From positions 682,001 to 746,000 of the forward strand of contig NZ_JAOCQD020000002.1 of assembly GCF_025290835.2 (NCBI RefSeq): DNA of 64,000 nucleotides, in the 5' to 3' direction. The notes beneath the pieces were generated by a model. That model was given only the letters and a program-made list of their open reading frames with translations. It had not been told where the DNA came from and did not search any database. Shown in pieces: positions 54,394 through 62,645 of the stretch. This DNA comes from Aquabacterium sp. OR-4. Its GTDB lineage: Bacteria; Pseudomonadota; Gammaproteobacteria; Burkholderiales; Burkholderiaceae_C. The first letter of the stretch is position 1; each line of letters opens with the position of its first letter. Made by a program: the position numbers and the translations under genes.

Positions 54394-57018
54394 CTACTGC
54401 GCCGCCTGGCGCAAGGTCTCCATCACCGGGCGGCGCAGCACCTCGCGCAGGCCCCACCAGCCGGCCGCCCAGGCCAGCAGCGCACCGGCCACCAGGCCCG
54501 CCAGTGGCACCCACGGTGCCGGCGCCCAGCTGAACTCGAACACCCGCTGCGCCAGCAGCCCGCCCAGCACCACCGCCGCCACCGAGGCCAGCAAGCCGGC
54601 CAGCGCGCCCACACCCAGCAGCTCGGCGCGCTGCACGCGGCGCAGCAGCAGGCTGCCGGCGCCCACGGCGCGCATCACCGCGTATTCGCGCGCACGGTTC
54701 TCGCGCGTGGCCGTCACCGCGGCAAACAGCACCACCACGCCGGCAGCCAGCGTGAAGCCGAACAGCACCTCGACCGCGCGGATGACCTGGTCGAGCACCT
54801 GCTGCACCTGTGCGATCGAGGCGCTGAGGTCGACATTGGTGAGGTTGGGAAACTGCCGCACCAGCGCGCGGTCGAAGCCCGGCACCTTGGACGCGTCGGG
54901 TGCGCGGTAGGCACTGATGTAGGTGGCGGGCACGCCGTCCAGCCGCGCCTGCGGAAACATCACGAAGAAGTTGACCCGCATCGAGCCCCAGTCGACCTTG
55001 CGCAGGCTGGTGATGCGGCCTTCGTGCGTCTGCCCGGCGATGTCGAAGCTCAGGCTGTCGCCCAGCTTCAGGCCCAGGCTCTGGGCCAGGCCCTGCTCCA
55101 CGCTGAGGCCGTTGCGCTCGTCGGGCGTCCAGCGGCCGCCGACGACCTGGTTGTGATCGGGCAGCGCCGCGGCATGGCTGAGGTTGAACTCGCGCTCGAC
55201 CAGGCGCTGCGCCCGCTCGTCGGTGAACTGCGCGGGCTGCACCGCGCGGCCGTTGATGGCCACCAGCCGGCCGCGGATCATCGGATACCAGTCGAAGCGG
55301 CTCACACCGGCGGCCTGCAGCGCGGCGCGAAAGGCGTCGCCCTGCTCGGGCTGCAGGTTGATGACGAAGCGGTTGGGTGCGTCCACCGGCGTGGCCTTGC
55401 GCCAGGCGCCGATCAGGTCGGTGCGCAGCAGCACCAGCAGCACCAGCGCCAGCAGGCCCACCGACAGCGCCGAGACCTGCAGCACCACGAAACCCGGCCG
55501 CGCCGAGAGCTGGCGCGTGGCCAGCACCAGCCAGCGTGGTGCGCTGTCGGGCACCACGCGGCGCAGCAGCAGCACCGCGGCCCAGGCCAGCAGCGCAAAC
55601 ACCGCCACCGCCACGGCAAAGCCGCCCACGGCCATGGCCCCCATGCGCAGATCACTCGAGGCGGCCAGCAGCAGGCCGGCAAAGCCGGCGGTGCCGGCCA
55701 GCAGCACGCCCACCGAGGCCACACGCAGGCCGCCCACGTCGCGCCGGATCACGCGCAGCGGCGGCACCCGCGCCAGCTGCAGCACCGGCGGCAGGCCAAA
55801 GGCGGCCAGCAGCGTGAGCCCCACCCCCAGGCCAAACAGCGCCGGCAGCGGCCCGGCCGGCGGCAGCTGGGTGTCAAACAGGCCGGCCAGCAGGCGCACG
55901 AAGATGAAGTGCGCGGCAAAACCCAGCGCCACGCCGGCGCCGCTGGCCACCAGGCCCACCGCGCCGAACTCGAGCGCATAGGCGCCGGCAATGGCGCGCT
56001 GCGGTGCGCCCAGCACGCGCAGCATGGCGCAGTCATCCAGATGGCGCTGCGCGAAGTCGCGGGCGGCAATCGCCACCGCCACTGCCGCCAGCAGCGCGGC
56101 CAGCAGCGCCACCAGGTTCAGGAAGCGCTGCGCGCGGTCGAGTGTCTGGCGCATCGCCGGCTGGCCGGCGTCGATCGATTCCACCCGCACGCCGCGCAGC
56201 CCGGCCGTGGCCACCTGGGTTTCGGCCCAGCGCACGAACTCGCGCACACCGGGGTCGGCCACGCCGCGGTCGCTGCCCTCGCGAACCGGCGCGGCCACCG
56301 CCATGCGCCAGGTCACGCGGCTGGCCGGCTGCACCAGGCCGGTGGCGGCCAGATCGTCGGCATGCATCATCAGCCGCGGCGCAAAGCTCGAGAAGCCGCC
56401 ACCGCGGTCGGGCTCGCGCGCCACCGTGCGCTCGATGCGCAGGCGCTGCTCGCCCAGCCACAGGGTCTCGCCGATGTCGAGCTGCAGCACATCAAGCAGG
56501 GCCGCATCCACCCACACCATGCCGCGCGCCGGGCCACGCTGCAGCACCTGCTCGGGGCCGTCGCTGCGCTCGCGCACGCGCAGGCTGCCGCGCAGCGGAT
56601 AGCCGTCGCTCACCGCCTTCAGCGCCACCAGGCGGGCATCGCCGCCGCGTTCATCGGGGGCCCGCGCCATGCTGGGAAAACTGGCGTGGCTGGCCACGCG
56701 CAGGCCGAGTGCGCGTGCCCGGGCGGCAAACTCGGGCGGCAGCGGCTGGTCACTGGCCAGTACCGCATCGCCACCCAGCAGCTGCATCGCGTCGCGCGCC
56801 AGCGCGGCGTCCAGCCGACCGGCAAAAAAGCCCACCGCGCTGAGCGCGGCCACGGCCAGCATCACCGCCACCATCAGCAGGCGCAGCTCGCCGGCGCGGG
56901 CGTCACGCCAAGTCTGGCGCCAGGCCATCGCCCAGACCGACACCGGCAGGCGTTTCAGCGGAGGAACAGCCGGCAGCACGGGGGCAGCCGGGGCGGAGGA
57001 TGCAGCGTCGGTCGACAT
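54394..57018 (-). CDS. YbbP/FtsX-type ABC transporter permease
   Basis: 874 residues with about ten transmembrane helices and two FtsX-like repeats, the layout of YbbP permeases, which work with YbbA-type ATPases in lysophospholipid or fatty-acid-related functions. No ATPase gene is adjacent in the window. The ATG at 57018 begins MSTDAASSAP; the frame is open further upstream but is compositionally unlike the protein. It is divergent from the dioxygenase gene. Confidence 0.88.
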   Translation of the reverse strand: MSTDAASSAPAAPVLPAVPPLKRLPVSVWAMAWRQTWRDARAGELRLLMVAVMLAVAALSAVGFFAGRLDAALARDAMQLLGGDAVLASDQPLPPEFAARARALGLRVASHASFPSMARAPDERGGDARLVALKAVSDGYPLRGSLRVRERSDGPEQVLQRGPARGMVWVDAALLDVLQLDIGETLWLGEQRLRIERTVAREPDRGGGFSSFAPRLMMHADDLAATGLVQPASRVTWRMAVAAPVREGSDRGVADPGVREFVRWAETQVATAGLRGVRVESIDAGQPAMRQTLDRAQRFLNLVALLAALLAAVAVAIAARDFAQRHLDDCAMLRVLGAPQRAIAGAYALEFGAVGLVASGAGVALGFAAHFIFVRLLAGLFDTQLPPAGPLPALFGLGVGLTLLAAFGLPPVLQLARVPPLRVIRRDVGGLRVASVGVLLAGTAGFAGLLLAASSDLRMGAMAVGGFAVAVAVFALLAWAAVLLLRRVVPDSAPRWLVLATRQLSARPGFVVLQVSALSVGLLALVLLVLLRTDLIGAWRKATPVDAPNRFVINLQPEQGDAFRAALQAAGVSRFDWYPMIRGRLVAINGRAVQPAQFTDERAQRLVEREFNLSHAAALPDHNQVVGGRWTPDERNGLSVEQGLAQSLGLKLGDSLSFDIAGQTHEGRITSLRKVDWGSMRVNFFVMFPQARLDGVPATYISAYRAPDASKVPGFDRALVRQFPNLTNVDLSASIAQVQQVLDQVIRAVEVLFGFTLAAGVVVLFAAVTATRENRAREYAVMRAVGAGSLLLRRVQRAELLGVGALAGLLASVAAVVLGGLLAQRVFEFSWAPAPWVPLAGLVAGALLAWAAGWWGLREVLRRPVMETLRQAAQ

Positions 57019-57147
57019 GGGGCCGCACGGTACACGATGCGCGCGACGCCTGCGGCCTGCAGGGCCGGCGGCGCCTTGCGGCGCGATTGAACGCCGCATG
57101 CAGCGCCGCTCAACGCCGCGCCGGGCGACCGCTGCTGTAATGCCGCC

Positions 57148-58020
57148 ATGCATCCCACTCCCCGCCCCGCCGCGGCCACTGCCGCACCGCTTGCGCCGAT
57201 CTATCTGTCGCATGGCTCGCCGATGACGGCGCTGGAACCTGGCGCGGCCGGCCCGTTCTGGCAGACGCTGGGCCGGCAGATCGACGCCCAGGGCGGGCCG
57301 CCGCGCGCCATCCTCGCGATCTCGGCGCACACGCTGACCCGCGAGCCGGTGCTCATGGCGGCGGCCCGGCACAGCACGATCCACGACTTTTCAGGCTTTC
57401 CCGAGGCGCTGTACCGGCTGCGTTACGACGCCCCGGGCGCCCCGGCGCTGGCCCAGCGCGTGGCCGCGCTGCTGCAGGGTGCGGGCCTGCCGGCCCATGT
57501 GCTGCCCGAAGGCGGGCTCGACCACGGCATCTGGAGCCCGCTGCGCTTTGCCTGGCCCGAGGCCGACATCCCGGTGCTGCCGCTGGGCTTTCCGCCCGAC
57601 TGGAGCCCGGCGCGGCTGTTTGCGCTGGGCCAGGCGCTGGCGCCGCTGGCCGCCGAAGGCGTGCTGATCTACGGCAGCGGCAGCCTCACCCACAACCTGC
57701 GCCTGGTGTTCGGTGCCCGCGCCGGCGGCATGCCGGCCCTCGACGCGCCCGAGATCGCCGAGAGCGCGGCCTTTCGCCACTGGTTTGCCGAGCGCAGCGC
57801 GGCCGGCACCGACAGCGACTGGGACGCCCTGCTCGACTACCGCCGCCAGGCGCCCCATGCGGCGCTGATGCACCCCACCGACGAGCACCTGCTGCCCTTC
57901 TACGTGGCCGCGGGCGCCGCCGGCCGTGTGCCGGCACGGCGCCTGCACGACAGCCTCACCTACGGCTGCCTGGGCATGGACGCCTACGCCTTCGGGCCGC
58001 AGGCGGAGCGGCTGGCCTGA
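57148..58020 (+). CDS. DODA-type (class III) extradiol dioxygenase, YgiD-like
   Basis: 290 residues. The metal-binding histidines of the DODA/LigB fold are visible: His22 (LSHGSP), His61 (ISAHT), and later GSGSLTHN and HPTDEHLLPF. The DHGIWSPLRF segment is family-specific. It opens catechol-type rings such as DOPA; the physiological substrate is unknown. The stop faces the BMP-family gene stop 19 bp away. Confidence 0.93.
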   Translation: MHPTPRPAAATAAPLAPIYLSHGSPMTALEPGAAGPFWQTLGRQIDAQGGPPRAILAISAHTLTREPVLMAAARHSTIHDFSGFPEALYRLRYDAPGAPALAQRVAALLQGAGLPAHVLPEGGLDHGIWSPLRFAWPEADIPVLPLGFPPDWSPARLFALGQALAPLAAEGVLIYGSGSLTHNLRLVFGARAGGMPALDAPEIAESAAFRHWFAERSAAGTDSDWDALLDYRRQAPHAALMHPTDEHLLPFYVAAGAAGRVPARRLHDSLTYGCLGMDAYAFGPQAERLA

Positions 58021-58039
58021 CGGCCGGCCGCCGGCCCGC

Positions 58040-59137
58040 TCAGCGTGCCGGCACGCTGCCGGTCACGCCCTGCACAAACCAGTCCATCTGCGCGATCTGC
58101 GCATCGGGCAGTGCGCCCTTGTCCAGGCGCACGCGGCCGGCGTTGTCGACCAGCGGGGCGGCAAAGGGCAGCAGGCGGCCGGCCACGATGTCGGCGCGCT
58201 TGCGTTCCAGCTCGCTGCGCACCGCAGCGGGCAGGGCCTCGCTCACCGCGGCCAGTTGCACGCCGCCGTCCTTGAGGCCGCCCCACACCGGCTGCGGCTT
58301 CCACTGGCCGGCAATCGCGGCCTTGGCCACCTGGGTGTAGTACGGCCCCCAGTGCTGCACCACCGAGGCCAGCTGGGACTTGGGCGCAAAGCGGCGCATG
58401 TCGCTCTGGTAGGCCAGCAGCAGCACGCCCTTGTCCTCGGCAGCCTGCGGCACGGCCGGCGAGCCCGAGTGGTTGGTCAGCACGTCGGCGCCCTGGGCCA
58501 CCAGGCTCAGCGCCGCCTCGCGCTCACGCGTGGGGTCGAACCAGGCATTGAGCCACACCACCTTGACCTCGGCCTTGGGGTTGGCCGCGCGCATGCCCTG
58601 CGTGAAGGCATTGATGCCCTGCACCACCTCGGGCACCGGAAAGCCGGCCACGTAGCCCGCCACGCCGCTCTTGCTCTGCTTGCCGGCCAGCCAGCCGGCC
58701 AGCCAGCGGCCCTCGTACCAGCGCGCGTTGTAGGTGTTGAGGTTGGCCGCGGTCTTGTAGCCGCCGGCGTGCTCGAACTTCACGCCCGGAAACTCGGCCG
58801 CCACACGCAGCGCCGGCTCGAGGTAGCCGAAGCTGGTGGCAAAGATCAGGCCGCAGCCGTCGCGCGCCATGTCGCGCATCACGCGCTCACTGTCGGCGCC
58901 TTCGGGCACCGCCTCGACGAAGCGGCTCTTCACCGCCGCGCCCAGCGCCTGCTGCATGGCCTGGCGGCCCTGCTCGTGCTGGTAGGTCCAGCCCGCCTGG
59001 CCGACCGGGCTGACATAGACGAAACAGGCCTGCAGGGGCGCCGTGGGTGCCGCGGGTGCCGGCTGCGCGCCGGCGTGCAGGGGGTGGGCGACACAGAACG
59101 CCGCAGCCATGGCTGCGCGCCTGAGGTTTTTGTGCAT
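58040..59137 (-). CDS. BMP-family (PnrA/Med-like) ABC substrate-binding protein
   Basis: 365 residues. A signal peptide (about 1-25, ending HAGA) precedes a two-lobed periplasmic binding fold of the basic membrane protein family (CFVYVSPVGQAGWTYQHEQG, then ATSFGYLEPALRVAAEFPGVKFEHAGGY). The family usually binds nucleosides or purines. There is no lipobox cysteine at the signal end. The ATG at 59137 is chosen; one at 59152 is also possible. No permease or ATPase follows in the window. A strong hairpin lies in the leader. Confidence 0.9.
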   Translation of the reverse strand: MHKNLRRAAMAAAFCVAHPLHAGAQPAPAAPTAPLQACFVYVSPVGQAGWTYQHEQGRQAMQQALGAAVKSRFVEAVPEGADSERVMRDMARDGCGLIFATSFGYLEPALRVAAEFPGVKFEHAGGYKTAANLNTYNARWYEGRWLAGWLAGKQSKSGVAGYVAGFPVPEVVQGINAFTQGMRAANPKAEVKVVWLNAWFDPTREREAALSLVAQGADVLTNHSGSPAVPQAAEDKGVLLLAYQSDMRRFAPKSQLASVVQHWGPYYTQVAKAAIAGQWKPQPVWGGLKDGGVQLAAVSEALPAAVRSELERKRADIVAGRLLPFAAPLVDNAGRVRLDKGALPDAQIAQMDWFVQGVTGSVPAR

Positions 59138-59157
59138 GGTTGTCCTCGACATGACCC

Positions 59158-59202
59158 CGTGAAAATGACAACGCCGGCTTCGGGGGCACGAAGCCGGCGC
59201 GT
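59158..59202 (-). terminator. Terminator-like hairpin in the leader of the BMP-family gene
   Basis: On the minus strand CGCCGGCTTCG-6 bp-CGAAGCCGGCG is a perfect 11-bp stem followed by TTGTCATTTTC, ending about 20 bp before the start codon. It could be an attenuator or the end of an upstream leader RNA. Confidence 0.45.
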
Positions 59203-59361
59203 TGGAGCGGCGATTGTCGCCGATCAATGCCGCGCCTGAAGTGGATCGCAATTGGTCATATACCGACGCCAAAGCCTGGGCCACCCGTGCACGGCCTCCT
59301 CGCCCCCAGGTTTTCACACCCTGGTCTGAACCGTCAAGGCGGCCCGAGCCAGCGCACCGGC

Positions 59362-59400
59362 GTTGACTGCCTTGTCTATTTGGTATTACATTGGTACTAG
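59362..59400 (+). promoter_or_regulatory. Promoter and direct-repeat operator of the GlcNAc operon
   Basis: TTGACT (59362-59367) with TATTAC or TTACAT as -10, overlapped by two direct repeats TTGGTATTA (59380-59388) and TTGGTACTA (59391-59399). The repeats end one base before the ATG at 59401, so the transcript is probably leaderless. TGGTAT-type direct repeats resemble the GntR-type NagQ sites described for Xanthomonas nag genes; the assignment is by resemblance only. Confidence 0.5.
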
Positions 59401-60318
59401 ATGAACCCAAGCCCTCACCTCAGCGCGCCAGCCCCGCGCCACCTGATCGGCATCGATGGCGGCGGCAGCGGCACCCGCGCCCGCCTGGCCGATGCGCAAG
59501 GGCGCACGCTGGCGCTGGGCGAGGCCGGGCCCTCGGGCCTGGCGCAGGGCGTGCCGCAGGCCTGGCGGCATGTGCGCCAGGCCATTGACGCGGCCTTTGC
59601 CGCCGCCGGCCTGCCCGGCGTGGCGCCACAGCACTGCGCGCTGGGCCTGGGCCTGGCCGGCGTGCATGCGCCGGCCCTGGCCGCGGCCTTTCGCGCGGCC
59701 GATCCCGGCTTCCAGAGCACCCTGCTCGACACCGACGCCGGCGTGCTGCTGCTGGGCGCCCATGGTGGCCAGCCGGGCGTCATCGTGGCCGCCGGCACCG
59801 GCAGCGTCGGCGAGGCCCTGCGCCGCGATGGCCGGCGCCTGTCGGTCGGCGGCTGGGGCTTTCCGGTCGGTGACGAGGGCAGCGGCGCCTGGCTCGGGCT
59901 GCGTGCCATGCAGCTGTCGCAGCAGGCGATGGACGGCCGCGGCCCGGTGGGCGCGCTGGCACGCGCCGTGTGGGAGCGCGTGGGCGGCCAGCGCGACCAG
60001 CTGATCGACTGGTGCGCCGGCGCCGGCCAGCAGGCCTACGCCTCGCTGGCACCGCTGGTGTTCGAGCTGGCGCATGCCGATCCGGTGGCCTGGTCGCTGC
60101 TGGACGAAGCCGCCCAGGCCCTGGCCCGCCTGGTGGATGCGATGGACCCGCTGGGCGAGCTGCCCATCGTGGTGGGCGGCAGCGTGGGCCAGCGCCTGGC
60201 GCCGCGCCTGCCAGCGCGCCTGCACACCCGCAGCGTGCCGGCCCAGGCCGACGCCACCGAGGGCGCGCTGCACCTGCTGCGCAGCGCGCTGGGCCAGGCC
60301 ACGGTGGAGGCGCCATGA
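59401..60318 (+). CDS. N-acetylglucosamine kinase, BadF/BadG ATPase family
   Basis: 305 residues. The ATP/sugar-binding motifs of the family are clear: GIDGGGSGTRARLAD near the N-terminus, TDAGVLLLGA, AGTGSVGEAL and GGWGFPVGDEGSGAWLG. It phosphorylates GlcNAc (or a related amino sugar) entering the cell. No Shine-Dalgarno is possible because the promoter abuts the ATG. Its stop overlaps the nagA start (ATGA). Confidence 0.88.
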   Translation: MNPSPHLSAPAPRHLIGIDGGGSGTRARLADAQGRTLALGEAGPSGLAQGVPQAWRHVRQAIDAAFAAAGLPGVAPQHCALGLGLAGVHAPALAAAFRAADPGFQSTLLDTDAGVLLLGAHGGQPGVIVAAGTGSVGEALRRDGRRLSVGGWGFPVGDEGSGAWLGLRAMQLSQQAMDGRGPVGALARAVWERVGGQRDQLIDWCAGAGQQAYASLAPLVFELAHADPVAWSLLDEAAQALARLVDAMDPLGELPIVVGGSVGQRLAPRLPARLHTRSVPAQADATEGALHLLRSALGQATVEAP

Positions 60319-61559
60319 GCCCGCGCAGCGCAAGCCCCGACCCCGCCGGCCACGGCAGCGGCCACGCGCCCGGCCACCACACCGGCCACCACACCGACCA
60401 CCCCACCCACCCACACACCGCCCGCCACGCCCACGTGGCCGCCGGCGAGGTTCACGGCCACCTGCTCACCCCCGGCGGCTGGCTGCGCGGCCGCCTGCAC
60501 TGGGGCGCCGATGGCCGCATCAGCGCCATCGACGGCGAGCCGGTCAGCGAGCCCGAGGTGCGCCACGGCCGCCTGCCGCTGGTGCTGCCCGGCTTTGTCG
60601 ACCTGCACGTGCATGGCGGCGGCGGGCGCGACACCATGGAGGCCGGCGACGCCCTGCCCACCATCGCCCGCACCCACGCCCGCCACGGCACCACCGCGCT
60701 GCTGGCCACCACCATGACCGCCCCGCCCGACGAGCTGCAGGCGGCGATGGCGGCCATGGGCCCGGCCTGCCAGCAACGCCAGCCGGGCATGGCGCGGGTG
60801 CTGGGCGTGCACCTCGAAGGCCCGTACATCAACCCCGGCCGCCTGGGCGCCCAGCCCGACCATGCGCGCCCGGCCAGCACCGACGAGCTGCAGCGCCTGC
60901 ATGCGCTGGCGCCGATCCGCCTGATCACGCTGGCGCCCGAGATCCCCGGCAACCTCGAATGGATCGCACGCCTGCGCGCCGCGGGTTTTGTGGTGCAGAT
61001 CGGCCACAGCGCCGGCAGCTACGAGGACGGCGTGGCCGCGCTGCGCCAGGGCGCGGCCGGCTTCACCCACCTGTTCAACGCCATGAGCGGCCTGCACCAC
61101 CGCGCGCCGGGCATGGTGGGCGCGGCGCTGGCGCATGCCACGCATGCCGAGATCATTCCCGACCTGCTGCATGTGCACCCGGGCGCCATCCGCGCCGCGC
61201 TGCGCGCCATTCCCTGCCTGTACTGCGTGAGCGATTCCACCGCTGCCACCGGCATGCCCGATGGCGAATACCAGCTCGGCAGCCACCGCGTGCGCAAGTG
61301 CCTGGGCGGCGTGCGCCTGGAAGACGGCACGCTGGCCGGCAGCACGCTCACGCTCGACCAGGCCCTGCGCAACCTGGTGTTCGAGCTGGGGCTGGAGATC
61401 GACGAGGCCTCGCGCCGCGTGTCCACCCACGCGGCCGACTTCATCGGCGCGGCTGACCGCGGGCGCCTGGCCCCCGGCGCCTGGGCCGACCTGGTGGTGC
61501 TCGATACCGCGCTGCAGCTGCAGCGTGTGCTTGTGGAAGGAGAAACGATTGAGTCCTGA
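60315..61559 (+). CDS. nagA: NagA, N-acetylglucosamine-6-phosphate deacetylase
   Basis: 414 residues. Amidohydrolase fold with metal/substrate motifs GFVDLHVHGGGGRDTMEA, GVHLEGPYINP, IGHSAGSYED, FTHLFNAMSGLHHR and SDSTAATGMPDGEY. It converts GlcNAc-6-P to GlcN-6-P. The first 40 residues form an unusual extension with about eleven histidines between residues 13 and 39. It overlaps the kinase stop by 4 bp, and the SIS gene starts within its end. Confidence 0.95.
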   Translation: MSPRSASPDPAGHGSGHAPGHHTGHHTDHPTHPHTARHAHVAAGEVHGHLLTPGGWLRGRLHWGADGRISAIDGEPVSEPEVRHGRLPLVLPGFVDLHVHGGGGRDTMEAGDALPTIARTHARHGTTALLATTMTAPPDELQAAMAAMGPACQQRQPGMARVLGVHLEGPYINPGRLGAQPDHARPASTDELQRLHALAPIRLITLAPEIPGNLEWIARLRAAGFVVQIGHSAGSYEDGVAALRQGAAGFTHLFNAMSGLHHRAPGMVGAALAHATHAEIIPDLLHVHPGAIRAALRAIPCLYCVSDSTAATGMPDGEYQLGSHRVRKCLGGVRLEDGTLAGSTLTLDQALRNLVFELGLEIDEASRRVSTHAADFIGAADRGRLAPGAWADLVVLDTALQLQRVLVEGETIES

Positions 61560-62613
61560 CGCCACGACCTGCGCCAACACCGTGCCGCCCTCGCGCATGC
61601 GCCTGGAGGCGCTGGAAGCCCCGGCCGCGGTGGCCCGCGCCCTGGCCGCCGCCGGCCCCACGCTGGCCGCGCTGGGCGCCAGCCTGCGCGCCGCGCCGCC
61701 GCAGTCCATCCTCACCGTGGCGCGTGGCAGCAGCGACCATGCCGCGCACCACATGGCCTACCTGGTGATGGCCCGCCTGGGCCGCCTGGTGACTTCGCTG
61801 CCGATGTCGCTGATCACCCTGTACCAGTCGCGCCTGCACTGCGAGGGCCTGCTGGCACTGGCCTTCTCGCAATCGGGCCAGAGCCCCGACCTGGTGGCGC
61901 CGATGCGCTATGTGCGCGCCCACGGCGGGCGCAGCGTGGCCCTGGTCAACGACGCCGCCTCGCCGCTGGCCCAGGCCGATGCCGCGCAATGGCTGCTGCC
62001 GCTGTCGGCCGGCCCCGAGACCAGCGTGGCCGCCACCAAGAGCTACCTGGCCCAGCTGGCCCTGGGCGCCGCGCTGGTGGCGCACTGGCAGGACGACGCC
62101 GCGCTGCTGGCCGCGCTCGCGCAGCTGCCCGCCGCACTGGCCGAGGCCGCGGCGCTCGACTGGCAGCCGATGGTCGAGGCCCTGGCCAGCGCGCGCCAGC
62201 TGTACGTCATCGGCCGCGGCACCGGCCTGGCCATCGCGATGGAGGCCGCGCTCAAGTTCAAGGAGGTGGCCGGCATCCACGCCGAGGCCTTCTCGGGCGC
62301 CGAGGTGCAGCACGGCCCGATGGCGCTGATCGACGAAGGCTGGCCGCTGCTGGTGATCGCCCCGCGCGGCCCGGCCCAGGCCGGCCTGATCGAGCTGGCG
62401 CAGCAGATGCGCCAGCGCGGCGCACGCGTGCTGCTGGCCGCGCCGGCCGGCGTGGCGGGTGCCGAGCTGCCGCTGGCCACCACCGGCCATGTCGACCTCG
62501 ACGCGATCACCGCGGCGCAAAGCTTCTACCCGACCGTCGAGGCCCTGGCCCGCGCCCGCGGCCTCGACCCCGACCAGCCGCGCCACCTGGCCAAGGTCAC
62601 GCGCACGCGCTGA
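61549..62613 (+). CDS. SIS-domain glucosamine-6-phosphate deaminase/isomerase (NagB-II/GlmS-C type)
   Basis: 354 residues, two SIS domains (LTVARGSSDHAAHHMAYLVM; LAFSQSGQSPDLVAPM; LYVIGRGTGLAIAMEAALKF; EVAGIHAEAFSGAEVQHGPM), the layout of the isomerase half of GlmS and of NagB-II enzymes. In this operon it should turn GlcN-6-P into Fru-6-P. The TTG at 61549 is chosen because AAGGAGA lies five bases upstream; a GTG at 61582 and an ATG at 61597 are alternatives. Confidence 0.88.
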   Translation: MSPDATTCANTVPPSRMRLEALEAPAAVARALAAAGPTLAALGASLRAAPPQSILTVARGSSDHAAHHMAYLVMARLGRLVTSLPMSLITLYQSRLHCEGLLALAFSQSGQSPDLVAPMRYVRAHGGRSVALVNDAASPLAQADAAQWLLPLSAGPETSVAATKSYLAQLALGAALVAHWQDDAALLAALAQLPAALAEAAALDWQPMVEALASARQLYVIGRGTGLAIAMEAALKFKEVAGIHAEAFSGAEVQHGPMALIDEGWPLLVIAPRGPAQAGLIELAQQMRQRGARVLLAAPAGVAGAELPLATTGHVDLDAITAAQSFYPTVEALARARGLDPDQPRHLAKVTRTR

Positions 62614-62645
62614 ACCCCGCGCCCACCGAACACCCAGTGCAGTAC

